Shown piece by piece: positions 1 through 8,612 of a DNA stretch of 64,000 nucleotides. Position 1 is the first letter of the stretch. Each line of letters starts with the position of its first letter. Under the pieces are notes generated by a model. That model had not been told where the DNA came from and did no database searches. It saw only the letters and a program-made list of their open reading frames with translations. Both the position numbers and the translations under genes were made by a program. The DNA comes from Pseudomonas arcuscaelestis (GTDB lineage Bacteria > Pseudomonadota > Gammaproteobacteria > Pseudomonadales > Pseudomonadaceae): contig NZ_JACOPV010000009.1 in the NCBI RefSeq assembly GCF_016881005.1, forward strand, positions 62,001 to 126,000, in the 5' to 3' direction.

Positions 1-3000
1 TCAGAGGTCCCCCCATTTGATTTCTTGTTCTGCTCACCGAGGGACGCCTGTTCACGTGCCAGCATTTCGAGCACCGCAGTGGATACGATGGGCGCATCCG
101 TTCCCTGCGGTTCGTCCATTGAGATGGCATGCAGCTTGTCAAAGTCATCAGCGGCTTGTTTGGCATAGGTGTCGCGCATTGGATCGCTGGTAAAAGTTTT
201 CGCATGCGAAAACTTCTCTGCAGATCCGGAGCAGTCAGCGGCGTCTACTTCGGCCAGGACATTTGCTTGTGCCTCGTGGCTTTCCTCAGCTGGAGACTGG
301 ATTACGTCCTCTTCCGGTACTGTTGCTGATGCTTCACTAAGCGCTTCGTCAAGGCCAACGGTTACGTTGGCTATTACTGGTTCTTCGCTGACAGCAGGGT
401 TTTCAACAGCCTCGGCCGGGGTCATCTCGACGCGTGGAGTGACCTCAATCCGCGGCTGCTGAGAGGGCGCTTCAGTATCAATGTTTACAAGTGGTTTTTG
501 TTCACCTGCTGACTCGATGGTCCGTTGCTGTTGATCGACTGGCAAGCTCGCAGCAGCGTGGGATTTACCACCCTTCCCACGGCCCCCACGTTTTTTACGT
601 GGTGGTTTCGTTGCTTGAATATCGCCGTCGCCCTGTACTTCAGGCTGTCCAAGCGTTGCTTGATCCACTGCTTCACGAGCAGACACTTCAGTGTGTGTGT
701 CACTGCTAGCAGCGTAACCATCACCGTCGGGCGTGATTTCAGGATCTTCGTTCGACGGTATGCCTGTAGCTGGTTGAGGGATCGATTTCTCGGTATGGAG
801 CAGCGAGAGATCAATGCTGTTGGTGCTAACGCATACCTCAAGGCATTGGATAAGAGCAGTTGGAATCGGATAAGCACGGCCTAATTTGATCTGCTCCGTC
901 ATGGAGGTGATAGCGTCCATGACGTGCGACACCAACTGAGCGCACTCGCTACCAGGGTTGATCAACTTGATGGACAGGCTTTCGAACAGGCTTTCCATTG
1001 AATGCGTGATAGCAGCGATCGCGTTTGCCTCAGCCATCATCGCTGCACCCTTAAGGGTGTGCATGTTGCGCTTGATGGTGACGACTAACTCCTTATCAGC
1101 CATGTCTTCTAGCCAGGCGGCGACATTCGTCAGCAAGTCAGGGAAAACGTCCTCGGCTTCATCGAGGTAGAACTGATAGTCCTCGTTGTATTCCGGAGCG
1201 CAGTCGATGGAGGCGTCGCTGTCATCCATCACTACAGGCTGTGGTTGAGTAGCTACTATTGCTTCGGGCTCGGCAAAAGATTCCGCATGCGAAAACATTT
1301 CGCCCGGGACACGCTGCTCTTGTGTGACATCGGAGGCTTGAGAGGAAGGCGTAGATGAGGCTGCTTCGATGAAGTGTTCGACTTGCTGAACACTCACAAA
1401 GGGAGCCATTTCTGTAAATTCGGCTTCCTCAATTTCTACCCCGATGGTGTTTGCCAGGGACACCCAGTGACCAAGTCGTGGAGACTCAGTGGTCCAGGGG
1501 AACTCAAGCATGAACGCATGGGTATCCTCCAGCAGTTGTCGGAGCTGGTCCGTATCGTCTTCGGTTAGCGCCTGGCCAGCTGTGAGAAGAACCTCGAAAC
1601 GTGACTCAAGGACCCCGAACACCTCGTGCAATACTTCGCAGCTGACAGAGCCGCATATCCCGTAAAGGGTGTGGGCCGCCCTGCACATGTCACGGGTGAG
1701 CAAGGGCGAATCTGCATTGCTAAATGCGAGCAGAATTTTGTGGTAGATGACGTACTCTTCCCGGTACATGTCGATATGGCCGCCATCGACATCGTCAGGG
1801 TACTCGCGCCCTTCTGTTGGGGGGTCGTTATCGACCAACTCGCCTTCCAGGACTATCTGTGGTCCGCCAGGAACAGTTAGTACCTCTGGTGTCGGTTCGT
1901 TCGATACGCCGGCGGTCAGTGCTTGAACAATCCCGGGGTCAGACTTCGAGAGGAGTACTTGTTCCATGTCTCGGATGAAAATCGAAACCTTACCGCGAGC
2001 AGAGTATTCGTCCATGCAACGGAACGTCATCTCAAGCGCGCTCACTAGAAGTGCATCAGCTGCTTCACGATTGAAGCCTTCATCCCGTGACATGTTGTGC
2101 ACGGTTTGGCTATACGTGCCCAGTGCTCTTGCAAGTCGATGGAACGAGTCGAAGCCATATAGTTTGGCACCCATGGCAAGGCGCTCTGCAGCCTTGTAGA
2201 GGTGCTCCATCGAACGGCGGTCGGTGACGTTAGGCTTCTGCAGAATTGGTTCAAAGACTTTCCGCAGTTCGAAAATCTCAGACAGGAAATGGTTTTCTTC
2301 GCCGTCCTGCTGATCGTCCGATGCTATGGCAGCTTCAAATTTTTTCATCAGCTCAGTCGAAGACACAACATCGACGTGATTCACTTCGATGCCGAGCTCA
2401 ACCAGGGCATCCTCTGCCCTATTCAAAAGAGTTGGGGACGGTTCGATACCGGCAAGGATGGCGGTAAGGTACCCCTCAACTGCAACCAAAACTCGTGCTG
2501 ACATTTCTACAGGGGGCGACTGCTTGATTCCTTGCTCAGTCATCTCGCTGAGGAAGCCCTGGCACGAGCCATTGAGCAATAACCCTGCACGGGTTAGACC
2601 GGTAAAGCTCAAGGCAGCCCCGGCACCAATCAAGCGTTGAAGCCCAGTTTTCAGGTCGTCGATACCAGTGCCGCTGTCCAGGTGATCCGTGATCGAGCGG
2701 CGTGTTTTGGCAAGTTCAATGATGGCTTGTTCAACGACATTCGCAATGACGTCGGGTTTCACCCCCGGGATGCGGAGTGACTGGATCGACTCGTTCGAAT
2801 CTAACCTACGGATATGTTCGTCCAAGAACATGAAGTCGCCCTTCAAGCTCTCAATGATCTCAGACGTAAATCCACTGATAGCGTCAATCTTGGCTACACG
2901 GGCCAGGGAGTTGGCTGCTACCGCTGCCATTTCACTCTCATTGACCATGTAGAAAACGCTGGTCACCTGTCGAATGGAGGTACGGAAGGTCGAGATTTGA

Positions 3001-4103
3001 GCTTCAAAGGTCTGTGGAGATTTGCTGGTGATTGCCCGGCCGAGTGAGACTATTGAGGTCTCAAGCAGAGGTTTAAGCTCACTCACAACGTCTTTGATTG
3101 AGTCCGCGCTTGCGGTCTCAATCCTGGCTTGCAACTCTGCCAGCGACGCTGCATCGACCGACTTTCTCACGTTGAACACAGCAAGAACATCTTCAATGCT
3201 GGCCGGCAGTTTTGTAGACATGCTCAGGACCGACAGAAGCGATTTGAAGCGGGCTACACCCAGGGTTGCCTTAGCACCCTCTTCCCCATCTGTCTCGGCC
3301 TTCTGGATTGCTACTGACAACATCCTGATTTTGGATAGGGTGTCGCCCGCCGAGCGGATCGCTCCGCATGCCAATGCTTCCGTCAGACATTCACCAACCC
3401 ACCAAAAGCATCCGACCTCCAAATCGTAGGTCACGCTTTGGAGCTCGCGTAGGATTGCTCCAAGCTCTGTGATCGAGGCTTTGCTTTGGTTGGTCATGTA
3501 GGTGCTAAACGCTGTTTGGAAGCGCTTTGGCGAACGACCGAAGACTTCTAGTCGCTGCTCATCTGTAACGTCTCGCTGCCGTAGTGGAGGTGCGACGTAC
3601 ACGAATTCGACTTCGGGTGGTAAGAGGTTGCCCTCCTCAAGCAAATCAACTCCACGCAGCTCACGCAGTTCGTTGATTTGCTTGGCAAGGATGCCGGCGC
3701 TATCAGGTGCACCGTCGACCACCATTCCCAGGTACTTAGGGATTGTAAGCAAGCTGTTTAGGATAGAGATCAGCGCCTGCTCCACCTTTTCAGGGGCCAG
3801 GCGACCGTCGGCAATGTTGTTGATGATGATCTTCACTTCAAGCGCGAGGGCGCTACCGCCCACACACTCCGCTACATCAAGCGCGGCGTGGATTTGCATC
3901 ACTTCTTTTTCTACGGTACCGAATGCTTCATCCCGGTGCTTCTTCTGGTTGTCATACCAGATGCTTTCGGCATCCGCGGGGGGATTTAGTAAGGCCATGC
4001 TTTTTTTGTGGAAAACATCGAGTTGAAGCTTGGTCGTGTCGACGCTCTTCTGTATAGGAGCCCGCAGCCAAGTCAGTTGGGCGATACGCAGTTTGTTAGA
4101 CAT
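1..4103 (-). CDS. ChpA/CheA-like chemosensory histidine kinase, N-terminal part (runs off left edge)
   Basis: The frame is open from an ATG at 4103 to the left edge, at least 1,367 codons. Two histidine-phosphotransfer (Hpt) motifs are readable: AAHTLYGICG with His near residue 811, and MHTLKGAAMM with His near residue 1015. The long N-terminal part is mostly helical with no clear Hpt motif, and a Lys/Arg/Gly-rich linker (RKKRGGRGKGGK) follows the second Hpt. The kinase, CheW-like and receiver domains expected of a CheA/ChpA protein would lie beyond the window. Multiple Hpt domains in front of the kinase are typical of P. aeruginosa ChpA. It overlaps the CheR-like gene by 8 bases and is last in the operon seen. 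Two copies of the dispersed GCATGC palindrome lie inside the frame (194-215, 1275-1300), both read as FSHA plus acidic or basic residues. The ChpA assignment rests on gene order and the Hpt motifs. Confidence 0.85.
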   Translation of the reverse strand, partial: MSNKLRIAQLTWLRAPIQKSVDTTKLQLDVFHKKSMALLNPPADAESIWYDNQKKHRDEAFGTVEKEVMQIHAALDVAECVGGSALALEVKIIINNIADGRLAPEKVEQALISILNSLLTIPKYLGMVVDGAPDSAGILAKQINELRELRGVDLLEEGNLLPPEVEFVYVAPPLRQRDVTDEQRLEVFGRSPKRFQTAFSTYMTNQSKASITELGAILRELQSVTYDLEVGCFWWVGECLTEALACGAIRSAGDTLSKIRMLSVAIQKAETDGEEGAKATLGVARFKSLLSVLSMSTKLPASIEDVLAVFNVRKSVDAASLAELQARIETASADSIKDVVSELKPLLETSIVSLGRAITSKSPQTFEAQISTFRTSIRQVTSVFYMVNESEMAAVAANSLARVAKIDAISGFTSEIIESLKGDFMFLDEHIRRLDSNESIQSLRIPGVKPDVIANVVEQAIIELAKTRRSITDHLDSGTGIDDLKTGLQRLIGAGAALSFTGLTRAGLLLNGSCQGFLSEMTEQGIKQSPPVEMSARVLVAVEGYLTAILAGIEPSPTLLNRAEDALVELGIEVNHVDVVSSTELMKKFEAAIASDDQQDGEENHFLSEIFELRKVFEPILQKPNVTDRRSMEHLYKAAERLAMGAKLYGFDSFHRLARALGTYSQTVHNMSRDEGFNREAADALLVSALEMTFRCMDEYSARGKVSIFIRDMEQVLLSKSDPGIVQALTAGVSNEPTPEVLTVPGGPQIVLEGELVDNDPPTEGREYPDDVDGGHIDMYREEYVIYHKILLAFSNADSPLLTRDMCRAAHTLYGICGSVSCEVLHEVFGVLESRFEVLLTAGQALTEDDTDQLRQLLEDTHAFMLEFPWTTESPRLGHWVSLANTIGVEIEEAEFTEMAPFVSVQQVEHFIEAASSTPSSQASDVTQEQRVPGEMFSHAESFAEPEAIVATQPQPVVMDDSDASIDCAPEYNEDYQFYLDEAEDVFPDLLTNVAAWLEDMADKELVVTIKRNMHTLKGAAMMAEANAIAAITHSMESLFESLSIKLINPGSECAQLVSHVMDAITSMTEQIKLGRAYPIPTALIQCLEVCVSTNSIDLSLLHTEKSIPQPATGIPSNEDPEITPDGDGYAASSDTHTEVSAREAVDQATLGQPEVQGDGDIQATKPPRKKRGGRGKGGKSHAAASLPVDQQQRTIESAGEQKPLVNIDTEAPSQQPRIEVTPRVEMTPAEAVENPAVSEEPVIANVTVGLDEALSEASATVPEEDVIQSPAEESHEAQANVLAEVDAADCSGSAEKFSHAKTFTSDPMRDTYAKQAADDFDKLHAISMDEPQGTDAPIVSTAVLEMLAREQASLGEQNKKSNGGTS
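194..215. repeat. Dispersed GCATGC palindrome, copy 1
   Basis: Perfect 22-base palindrome, AAGTTTTCGCA followed by its reverse complement. It lies inside the ChpA-like gene and is read in frame as KFSHAKT. Confidence 0.8.
1275..1300. repeat. Dispersed GCATGC palindrome, copy 2
   Basis: Near-palindrome with core TTCCGCATGCGAAA, flanked by AAAAGA and ACATTT. It lies inside the ChpA-like gene and is read as EMFSHAESF. Confidence 0.75.
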
Positions 4104-4893
4104 CGACAGACCTTTGAAATACGTTCGGGTTGCTGTGTGGGATTCGCTTCATGCTGAGGTTTGACCAGTTAAGGGTCTCTCCTGGGCCGGTGATTAGGTG
4201 CCCGCCCGGGGTTAGCATTGATGCAAGTCGATCCAGAATTTCGTACCGAGTTTCGGTCCGGTAATAGATGAGCATGTTCTGAGTGATGACAATGTGAGGG
4301 TTCGGCAGCTGCACAGGTCTATCCTGCAGGATGTTGTGCTCCTCGAACGTCACCATCTCACGAACAAATAGGTGGAACCTCATCTTGTCATCACGCGTTG
4401 GGGCAGCTGCAAGCGTTCCTACATTTGGGTGGCGAGGGTACAGACCCTCCCTAGCGGTGCTGATGCACATTGAAGACACATCCGTGCCATGCACACGGAA
4501 TGTAGGATGGCCTGCGTCCAGTAACGCCGATGCAATGCTGTATGGCTCCTCTCCAGTCGAACAACCGACGGATAGGATCTTCGGGGCAGTGATCTGCTTA
4601 CAGAGTTCTACGATGCGCTGTGTGGCCGGCAAGGACCTGAAAAATCGTGTCTCATGGTTAGTTGCCAGGTGCAACACCATTGACCAGGTATCACCGCAAA
4701 CTTGACCGGCTTTTCGCCTTTCATTGAATGACCAAAGATCCATCCCTTGGCTTTCTACGTAGCGCAGCAGTGCACTTCGGAATGCGTCCTGCCGGCTTTC
4801 GTCAATCTGGATCGAAAACCGTGCCTCGATGATCTCCAGCCATCGTTTAAAAATGTCCAGCTCAGCCGGGGCATCGAGGCTCTCCATCGTCAT
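4096..4893 (-). CDS. CheR/PilK-like chemoreceptor methyltransferase
   Basis: 265 residues, the usual CheR length. CheR enzymes transfer methyl groups from S-adenosylmethionine to glutamates of chemoreceptors in the cytoplasm. Visible marks are the NHETRFFR segment near residue 80, the SAM-binding loop SVGCSTGEEPYS near residues 108-119, and NPHIVITQNMLIYYR, which matches the family's conserved core strand (normally D-L-I-x-C-R-N-V-L-I-Y). Its start overlaps the receptor stop by 4 bases and its end overlaps the kinase start by 8, so translation is probably coupled. By position it corresponds to pilK. The usual Arg before Asn in the C-R-N motif is Gln here, and no CheB is seen in the window. 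Confidence 0.88.
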   Translation of the reverse strand: MTMESLDAPAELDIFKRWLEIIEARFSIQIDESRQDAFRSALLRYVESQGMDLWSFNERRKAGQVCGDTWSMVLHLATNHETRFFRSLPATQRIVELCKQITAPKILSVGCSTGEEPYSIASALLDAGHPTFRVHGTDVSSMCISTAREGLYPRHPNVGTLAAAPTRDDKMRFHLFVREMVTFEEHNILQDRPVQLPNPHIVITQNMLIYYRTETRYEILDRLASMLTPGGHLITGPGETLNWSNLSMKRIPHSNPNVFQRSVDV

Positions 4894-6884
4894 TCCTTGC
4901 TGAACTGTGCGATTGTGGCCTGCAGATCTTGCGCCTGGCGGTTAACCCCTTTGATGGCGACAGCTGTTTGCTCGCTTGCAGCACTGTTGTCTGCGCTGTA
5001 TTGATTAACGCTATCTACCAGATCGCTTACGTCGCTCGATTTAGCTTTCAGCTGCTTGGTTTCTTCGATTGCTTGTTGTGCGCCCTCAGTCAGGTCACCA
5101 GCGAGGACATTGATATCTTTCAATGCCTCCTGGGCAACATTCGATCGTTCGCGAAGCTTGTCTGTTTCGCGCTGAGCACGGTCCACAGCTGACTGGTTTT
5201 CACGTGCTGCATCGTTCATCGTCTGGAGTTGGACTTTGATTTGTACGACCGCATCCTTTGTTTCTTCACTCAATCGAGCCATAGCTTTCGCGGCGCTCGC
5301 AATACGAATCGATTGTCCCTTGTCCTGCAACTCATCCGCTAGGAGGCTTGCGTTGTACGAGAGGAGTCCTGCTCGGGCTGCTACAACAGCAACCACAGCG
5401 GAGATGTTCTCGAGCACCTGAAAGCTCTCGATCATGTGCTTGGAGCGGTTTTGGATTAACAAGGTTTGTTGTTGTAGCTCCAGGATGTTGTCGTGTACCT
5501 GGGATACCGCAACTTCCCCCGATGCGACCTTACGACCCATGTTTTCCGAGATTCGCTGGGTACCGAGGGTCATGTCCTCAATCTGGTTGATGAATTGAGA
5601 CAGGTCGCCGAACAATTGGCTGATGTGCTCAATTGCCTTGTCTTGCTCGGCCCTGTTTTGGGCAACGTTCTGTTCGGTGATCAGCGTCTGCTCTGTCGCT
5701 GCAGACAGGCCGATGATCGTTTCCTTCGCTTCATCCAGAATTGTGGCGACCTTGCCGAACGTTTTGTTGAGGGCGGTCGCAATATCGCGGGTCGATTCAT
5801 TGTCTTCTGTGAGTCGGGTGTTAAGTCTGCCTTGACCCACCTGCTCGATTTCATCCAGCAGTGTTTTCAGGTGCTTGGAGCGTGTACTGATTGACACCTC
5901 CTGGTTGCGACCTAGGTTCGCGATGGATTCAGTCCGGCTGCTTGTGATGGAGCGCATCAGCAGCATCGAAATGATTGAAAGCATAAGTGTCAGGCCGCCA
6001 AGCCCAGCGACGATAGAGATACCGATTGGGCGGCTATCCGGTAGCGCTTCTACGGAGGTGATCAAGCTTGAAGCTGATGAAGAAATGCGGTCTCGGACGG
6101 CCCAAATAGTTTTCGCATGCGGAATGTTTTCACTAACACCCGTAGAACTGTCGATAGTCTTTTGGACGAGCCTGACAACAGATTCCGAATCGCGGTAACT
6201 CTTCACCAGCGGGACCATTATCTCTTGCTGGTCCTTAGGTAGTGCTTGGCCAATACGGCCGAGCGTCGTTAAGTACTGAGAGAACGCACCTGCAGCTGCC
6301 CGGAGTGTATCGCTGTTAAGTGAAACATCAGACCCAAGCGCTTGTTGCCCTTCCTCCAGCGCTCCTACAGCCGCTTTCAACTGGCTTTTCACCTGTGGGC
6401 TTGCCGACGACGCATCGAGCTGTGCTCGCGCCTCCTTAGCTGCTTTCAGAGCTTCCAAAGCCACGCGCTGGGTGTCAGCAAGGCTCCTGCTGTACTGGTC
6501 AGTTACGTTGCGCTGGCTGATGAGTTTCGAGATCGAAGGTGAGATCTCCTCCCACACCCTTTCCAGTGTTTTGAGATTGGCTTGGACAACTGGAGGAGCG
6601 GGTTCAATGCCGCGAACTGGATCGCCGTTGCGGAGGGCCGAGAATGCCCTTTCCACCGCACTTTCAAGCTGGTCCATGTCTGTGGAGTAGCTGCTGTCCG
6701 TCGCGACCCGTTCAGCCAGGTAGATTGCCTGCATGGCATTGGTGTGGGCCTGATAGCTAGCTTTGAGCAGGAACTCTTGCTGCGCATTGTCTTTCAGATG
6801 CTGATAGCCGGTATAAGCAGCGGCGCCACCCGTGATGAGTACCAAAACGGTTGCGATTGAAACTAGGGAAGAGTTATTGCTCAT
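4890..6884 (-). CDS. PilJ-like methyl-accepting chemotaxis protein
   Basis: 664 residues. One membrane segment near residues 8-25, a helical periplasmic region of about 260 residues, a second membrane segment near 287-310, then a HAMP-like stretch and a long coiled-coil cytoplasmic part. This is the layout of a transmembrane chemoreceptor such as PilJ. The hairpin-tip region is degenerate: the segment ARAGLLSYNASLLADEL occupies the place of the usual NLLALNAAIEAARAGE tip, so the contacts to CheA and CheW may be specialised. There is no C-terminal CheR-docking pentapeptide. It lies between the CheW-like and CheR-like genes. A copy of the dispersed palindrome lies inside it at 6104-6130, read as ENIPHAKTI. 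Confidence 0.85.
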   Translation of the reverse strand: MSNNSSLVSIATVLVLITGGAAAYTGYQHLKDNAQQEFLLKASYQAHTNAMQAIYLAERVATDSSYSTDMDQLESAVERAFSALRNGDPVRGIEPAPPVVQANLKTLERVWEEISPSISKLISQRNVTDQYSRSLADTQRVALEALKAAKEARAQLDASSASPQVKSQLKAAVGALEEGQQALGSDVSLNSDTLRAAAGAFSQYLTTLGRIGQALPKDQQEIMVPLVKSYRDSESVVRLVQKTIDSSTGVSENIPHAKTIWAVRDRISSSASSLITSVEALPDSRPIGISIVAGLGGLTLMLSIISMLLMRSITSSRTESIANLGRNQEVSISTRSKHLKTLLDEIEQVGQGRLNTRLTEDNESTRDIATALNKTFGKVATILDEAKETIIGLSAATEQTLITEQNVAQNRAEQDKAIEHISQLFGDLSQFINQIEDMTLGTQRISENMGRKVASGEVAVSQVHDNILELQQQTLLIQNRSKHMIESFQVLENISAVVAVVAARAGLLSYNASLLADELQDKGQSIRIASAAKAMARLSEETKDAVVQIKVQLQTMNDAARENQSAVDRAQRETDKLRERSNVAQEALKDINVLAGDLTEGAQQAIEETKQLKAKSSDVSDLVDSVNQYSADNSAASEQTAVAIKGVNRQAQDLQATIAQFSKE
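6104..6130. repeat. Dispersed GCATGC palindrome, copy 3
   Basis: AAATAGTTTTCGCATGCGG followed by AATGTTTT, inside the PilJ-like receptor gene. It matches the consensus with one change in the right arm (GGAA for GAAA). Confidence 0.75.
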
Positions 6885-6905
6885 TCTGTCCTATCTCGGG
6901 TTGGT

Positions 6906-7394
6906 TCAAGTAAGGTCAACGTTCTGCAGCTTGTCGTCTGCTATCAGCGCCGGTAGGTCTATGAGGGCCCAAGTCTGCCCTCTCGCAGTAACTGCTTTGC
7001 GCATGCTTTTTCCCAATCCTGGCGGGATCATGAAATTGCTTTGTTCGCAATCCCTGAGCTCACTGGCCAAGACGAATCCGCATATCTCATCCACGACAAG
7101 TGCAACGTTGCCTATGCCCTCCCCTCCCTTCACGAATAGTGCGGAGCTACCCACAGCGAGGTGTGGTAGGGATATGTTCAAGAAGCGCGATATGTTGACG
7201 AAGGGCAGCAACTGGCGGTCCAGACGGCCAGCGCCCATCAGCCACGGTTTTGTACCCGGGATCTGATTCAGTTCTTTGGGTACCTCGTCGACCGCGATGA
7301 TTGAGCTCGAAGGGCTTAAACAGAATGTTTCACCGATTCGGTACCCGGCAAAATGCATTCCTCCCCTGGGGTCTTGGTTATTCAAGAAGTTCAT
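6906..7394 (-). CDS. CheW/PilI-like coupling protein
   Basis: 162 residues. The sequence fits a CheW SH3-like fold: FAGYRIGETFCLSPSSSIIAVDEVP at the N-terminus, the GAGRLDRQLLPFVNISRFL stretch equivalent to the family's G-x-x-x-x-R-G-x-x-x-P-V-x-D-L, and NVALVVDEICGFV near the middle. CheW proteins couple the receptor to the kinase at the inner membrane. Its start overlaps the CheY-like gene by 17 bases, and 21 bases separate its stop from the receptor start. By position it corresponds to pilI. The conserved Arg-Gly is Asp-Arg here, so it is a divergent member. Confidence 0.85.
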   Translation of the reverse strand: MNFLNNQDPRGGMHFAGYRIGETFCLSPSSSIIAVDEVPKELNQIPGTKPWLMGAGRLDRQLLPFVNISRFLNISLPHLAVGSSALFVKGGEGIGNVALVVDEICGFVLASELRDCEQSNFMIPPGLGKSMRKAVTARGQTWALIDLPALIADDKLQNVDLT

Positions 7395-7758
7395 CCATCT
7401 CGAGGAGGGCGTCTTGCAGCTTCGCCCGCGTGAATGGTTTGGTCAGATAGAGGTCAGCACCGCTGATGAGCCCGGTCTGCTGGTCAAATACGCTGCTTGC
7501 ACTAGAAAGCATCGCAATGGGCTTGCCTCCCCATTCACGCCAGCCACGTAGCAGCTCAATCAGCCGGAGACCATCGAGCTCCGGCATTTCGCGGTCAATG
7601 AAACACGCATCAGGTCTCTGATCGCGAATCACTTGGAGGGCTGTGTAGCCGTTTTCTGCGACATGTACGTCGTATCCGAGCTTTTCAAGAAGCGCGACAC
7701 CAAGTTTGCGCATGCCGCTTGCATCATCGACGATGCACACGGACCGTATTTTGGACAT
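7378..7758 (-). CDS. CheY/PilG-like single-domain response regulator
   Basis: 126 residues, one receiver domain. The acidic pair is Asp11/Asp12 (CIVDDASGMRK), the phosphoacceptor is Asp55 (CFIDREMPELDG), and the conserved Lys lies in YLTKPF near residue 104. It is first in the operon; a PilH-like second regulator is missing compared with P. aeruginosa. The start is preceded by GAGAGGATTCTAT, a good ribosome-binding site. The shared promoter-like motif lies 20-45 bases upstream of the start. Probable role: output regulator for pilus extension or retraction, by analogy with PilG. Confidence 0.9.
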   Translation of the reverse strand: MSKIRSVCIVDDASGMRKLGVALLEKLGYDVHVAENGYTALQVIRDQRPDACFIDREMPELDGLRLIELLRGWREWGGKPIAMLSSASSVFDQQTGLISGADLYLTKPFTRAKLQDALLEMDELLE

Positions 7759-7777
7759 ATAGAATCCTCTCGTATGT

Positions 7778-7803
7778 CCTAATAGTGCTGGGCAGGTGCA
7801 CCA
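7778..7803 (-). promoter_or_regulatory. Shared promoter-like motif, copy in front of the chemosensory operon
   Basis: Read on the minus strand: TGGTGCA, a 9-base spacer, then CACTATTAGG. It is one of five copies with the same spacing, and it lies just upstream of the CheY-like start codon in the divergent 118-base gap before 7877. Confidence 0.6.
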
Positions 7804-7876
7804 TTTCTGGCAATCGCTTGGCTTGGAAGGGAATTTTTTTGTAGATCGTTATGCTGCCTGGCTTTAGGAGGAACCT

Positions 7877-8560
7877 ATGGCCAAGAAAAGTCACCGCAGC
7901 GCCTACAACAATGACCCAAAATTTCTGGAGCGATTAGCAAGGCAGGGAATTACTTTTGACGAGGGACGGGCGGCTTCCCCAGCCACAGTCCAGGGGCTGA
8001 GCGCTCAAGTCGAACACCCTCGTAAGGAAAGCCAGGCAACTAAGCGCATGCGTAAAGTTCAAGAGGCCAATATGGATGGTCGGTCAGATCGGCTCGTGTA
8101 TGACCAAGCTTCGAATTCACTGACCGCTTTCCTCCCAGGAGCCCTACTGCTTAGCCTCAATGTCATGCTCCGGATGCATGACGCCAAAAGCACCTCATTG
8201 AAGTCAACCTGGTTGAAGCGAATTGAGGCGCTGAGGCTGGAGGGGCGTGGGACCTTTAGCGACTGGATAGCGAATGCTTCGTTTCCTGTTCTCGTTGAGG
8301 AGGTCTACATCACTCCCGAGTCGAATCTGCTAGACCATGAAGCCGTAGCTGCAGCTTGCAAACCAATTCTCGACGCATTTGTGGTCAATGGCTTTTTGCC
8401 CGATGACAATGGGCGATACATTGCGCAACCCTTAGCGTACACAGAGAGGGGGGCAGATTCGGGCTTACTTATAAGGTTCCTGCCGACACAGAAGCCCTGG
8501 GGGCTCATCGACGACACTACGATGGAGCTGGCCCGTGGATGTATGACCTTGAAAAAATAA
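7877..8560 (+). CDS. Unknown protein with a RusA-like C-terminal half
   Basis: 227 residues, start supported by AGGAGGAACCT before the ATG. The first 80 residues are basic and polar. The second half (FLPGALLLSLNVMLRMH through LLIRFLPT) resembles RusA-type Holliday-junction resolvases in layout: a first strand, then NLLDHEAVAAACKPILDAF and NGFLPDDNGRYI, recalling the family's D-x-D-N...K...D-x-L...DD pattern. The first Asp pair is not canonical (LLDHEAV), so activity is uncertain. It is transcribed away from the chemosensory operon and toward a ParB-like gene. It could instead be an unrelated fold. Confidence 0.5.
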   Translation: MAKKSHRSAYNNDPKFLERLARQGITFDEGRAASPATVQGLSAQVEHPRKESQATKRMRKVQEANMDGRSDRLVYDQASNSLTAFLPGALLLSLNVMLRMHDAKSTSLKSTWLKRIEALRLEGRGTFSDWIANASFPVLVEEVYITPESNLLDHEAVAAACKPILDAFVVNGFLPDDNGRYIAQPLAYTERGADSGLLIRFLPTQKPWGLIDDTTMELARGCMTLKK

Positions 8561-8577
8561 CGCTGTCCGGTATACCT

Positions 8578-8612
8578 GTGTATCCGTTACACGAAAATTT
8601 GAGTGGATACAC
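8578..8612. promoter_or_regulatory. Inverted repeat touching the ParB-like start codon
   Basis: GTGTATCC (8578-8585) and GGATACAC (8605-8612) form a perfect 8-base inverted repeat with a 19-base spacer, ending one base before the GTG start. It could be an operator, or an RNA hairpin that masks the start. Confidence 0.5.

Noticed and set aside
485..877. Minus-strand frame of 130 residues inside the ChpA-like gene
   Set aside because: It is in a different frame from the long ChpA-like frame, which is open across the whole segment and carries the Hpt motifs.
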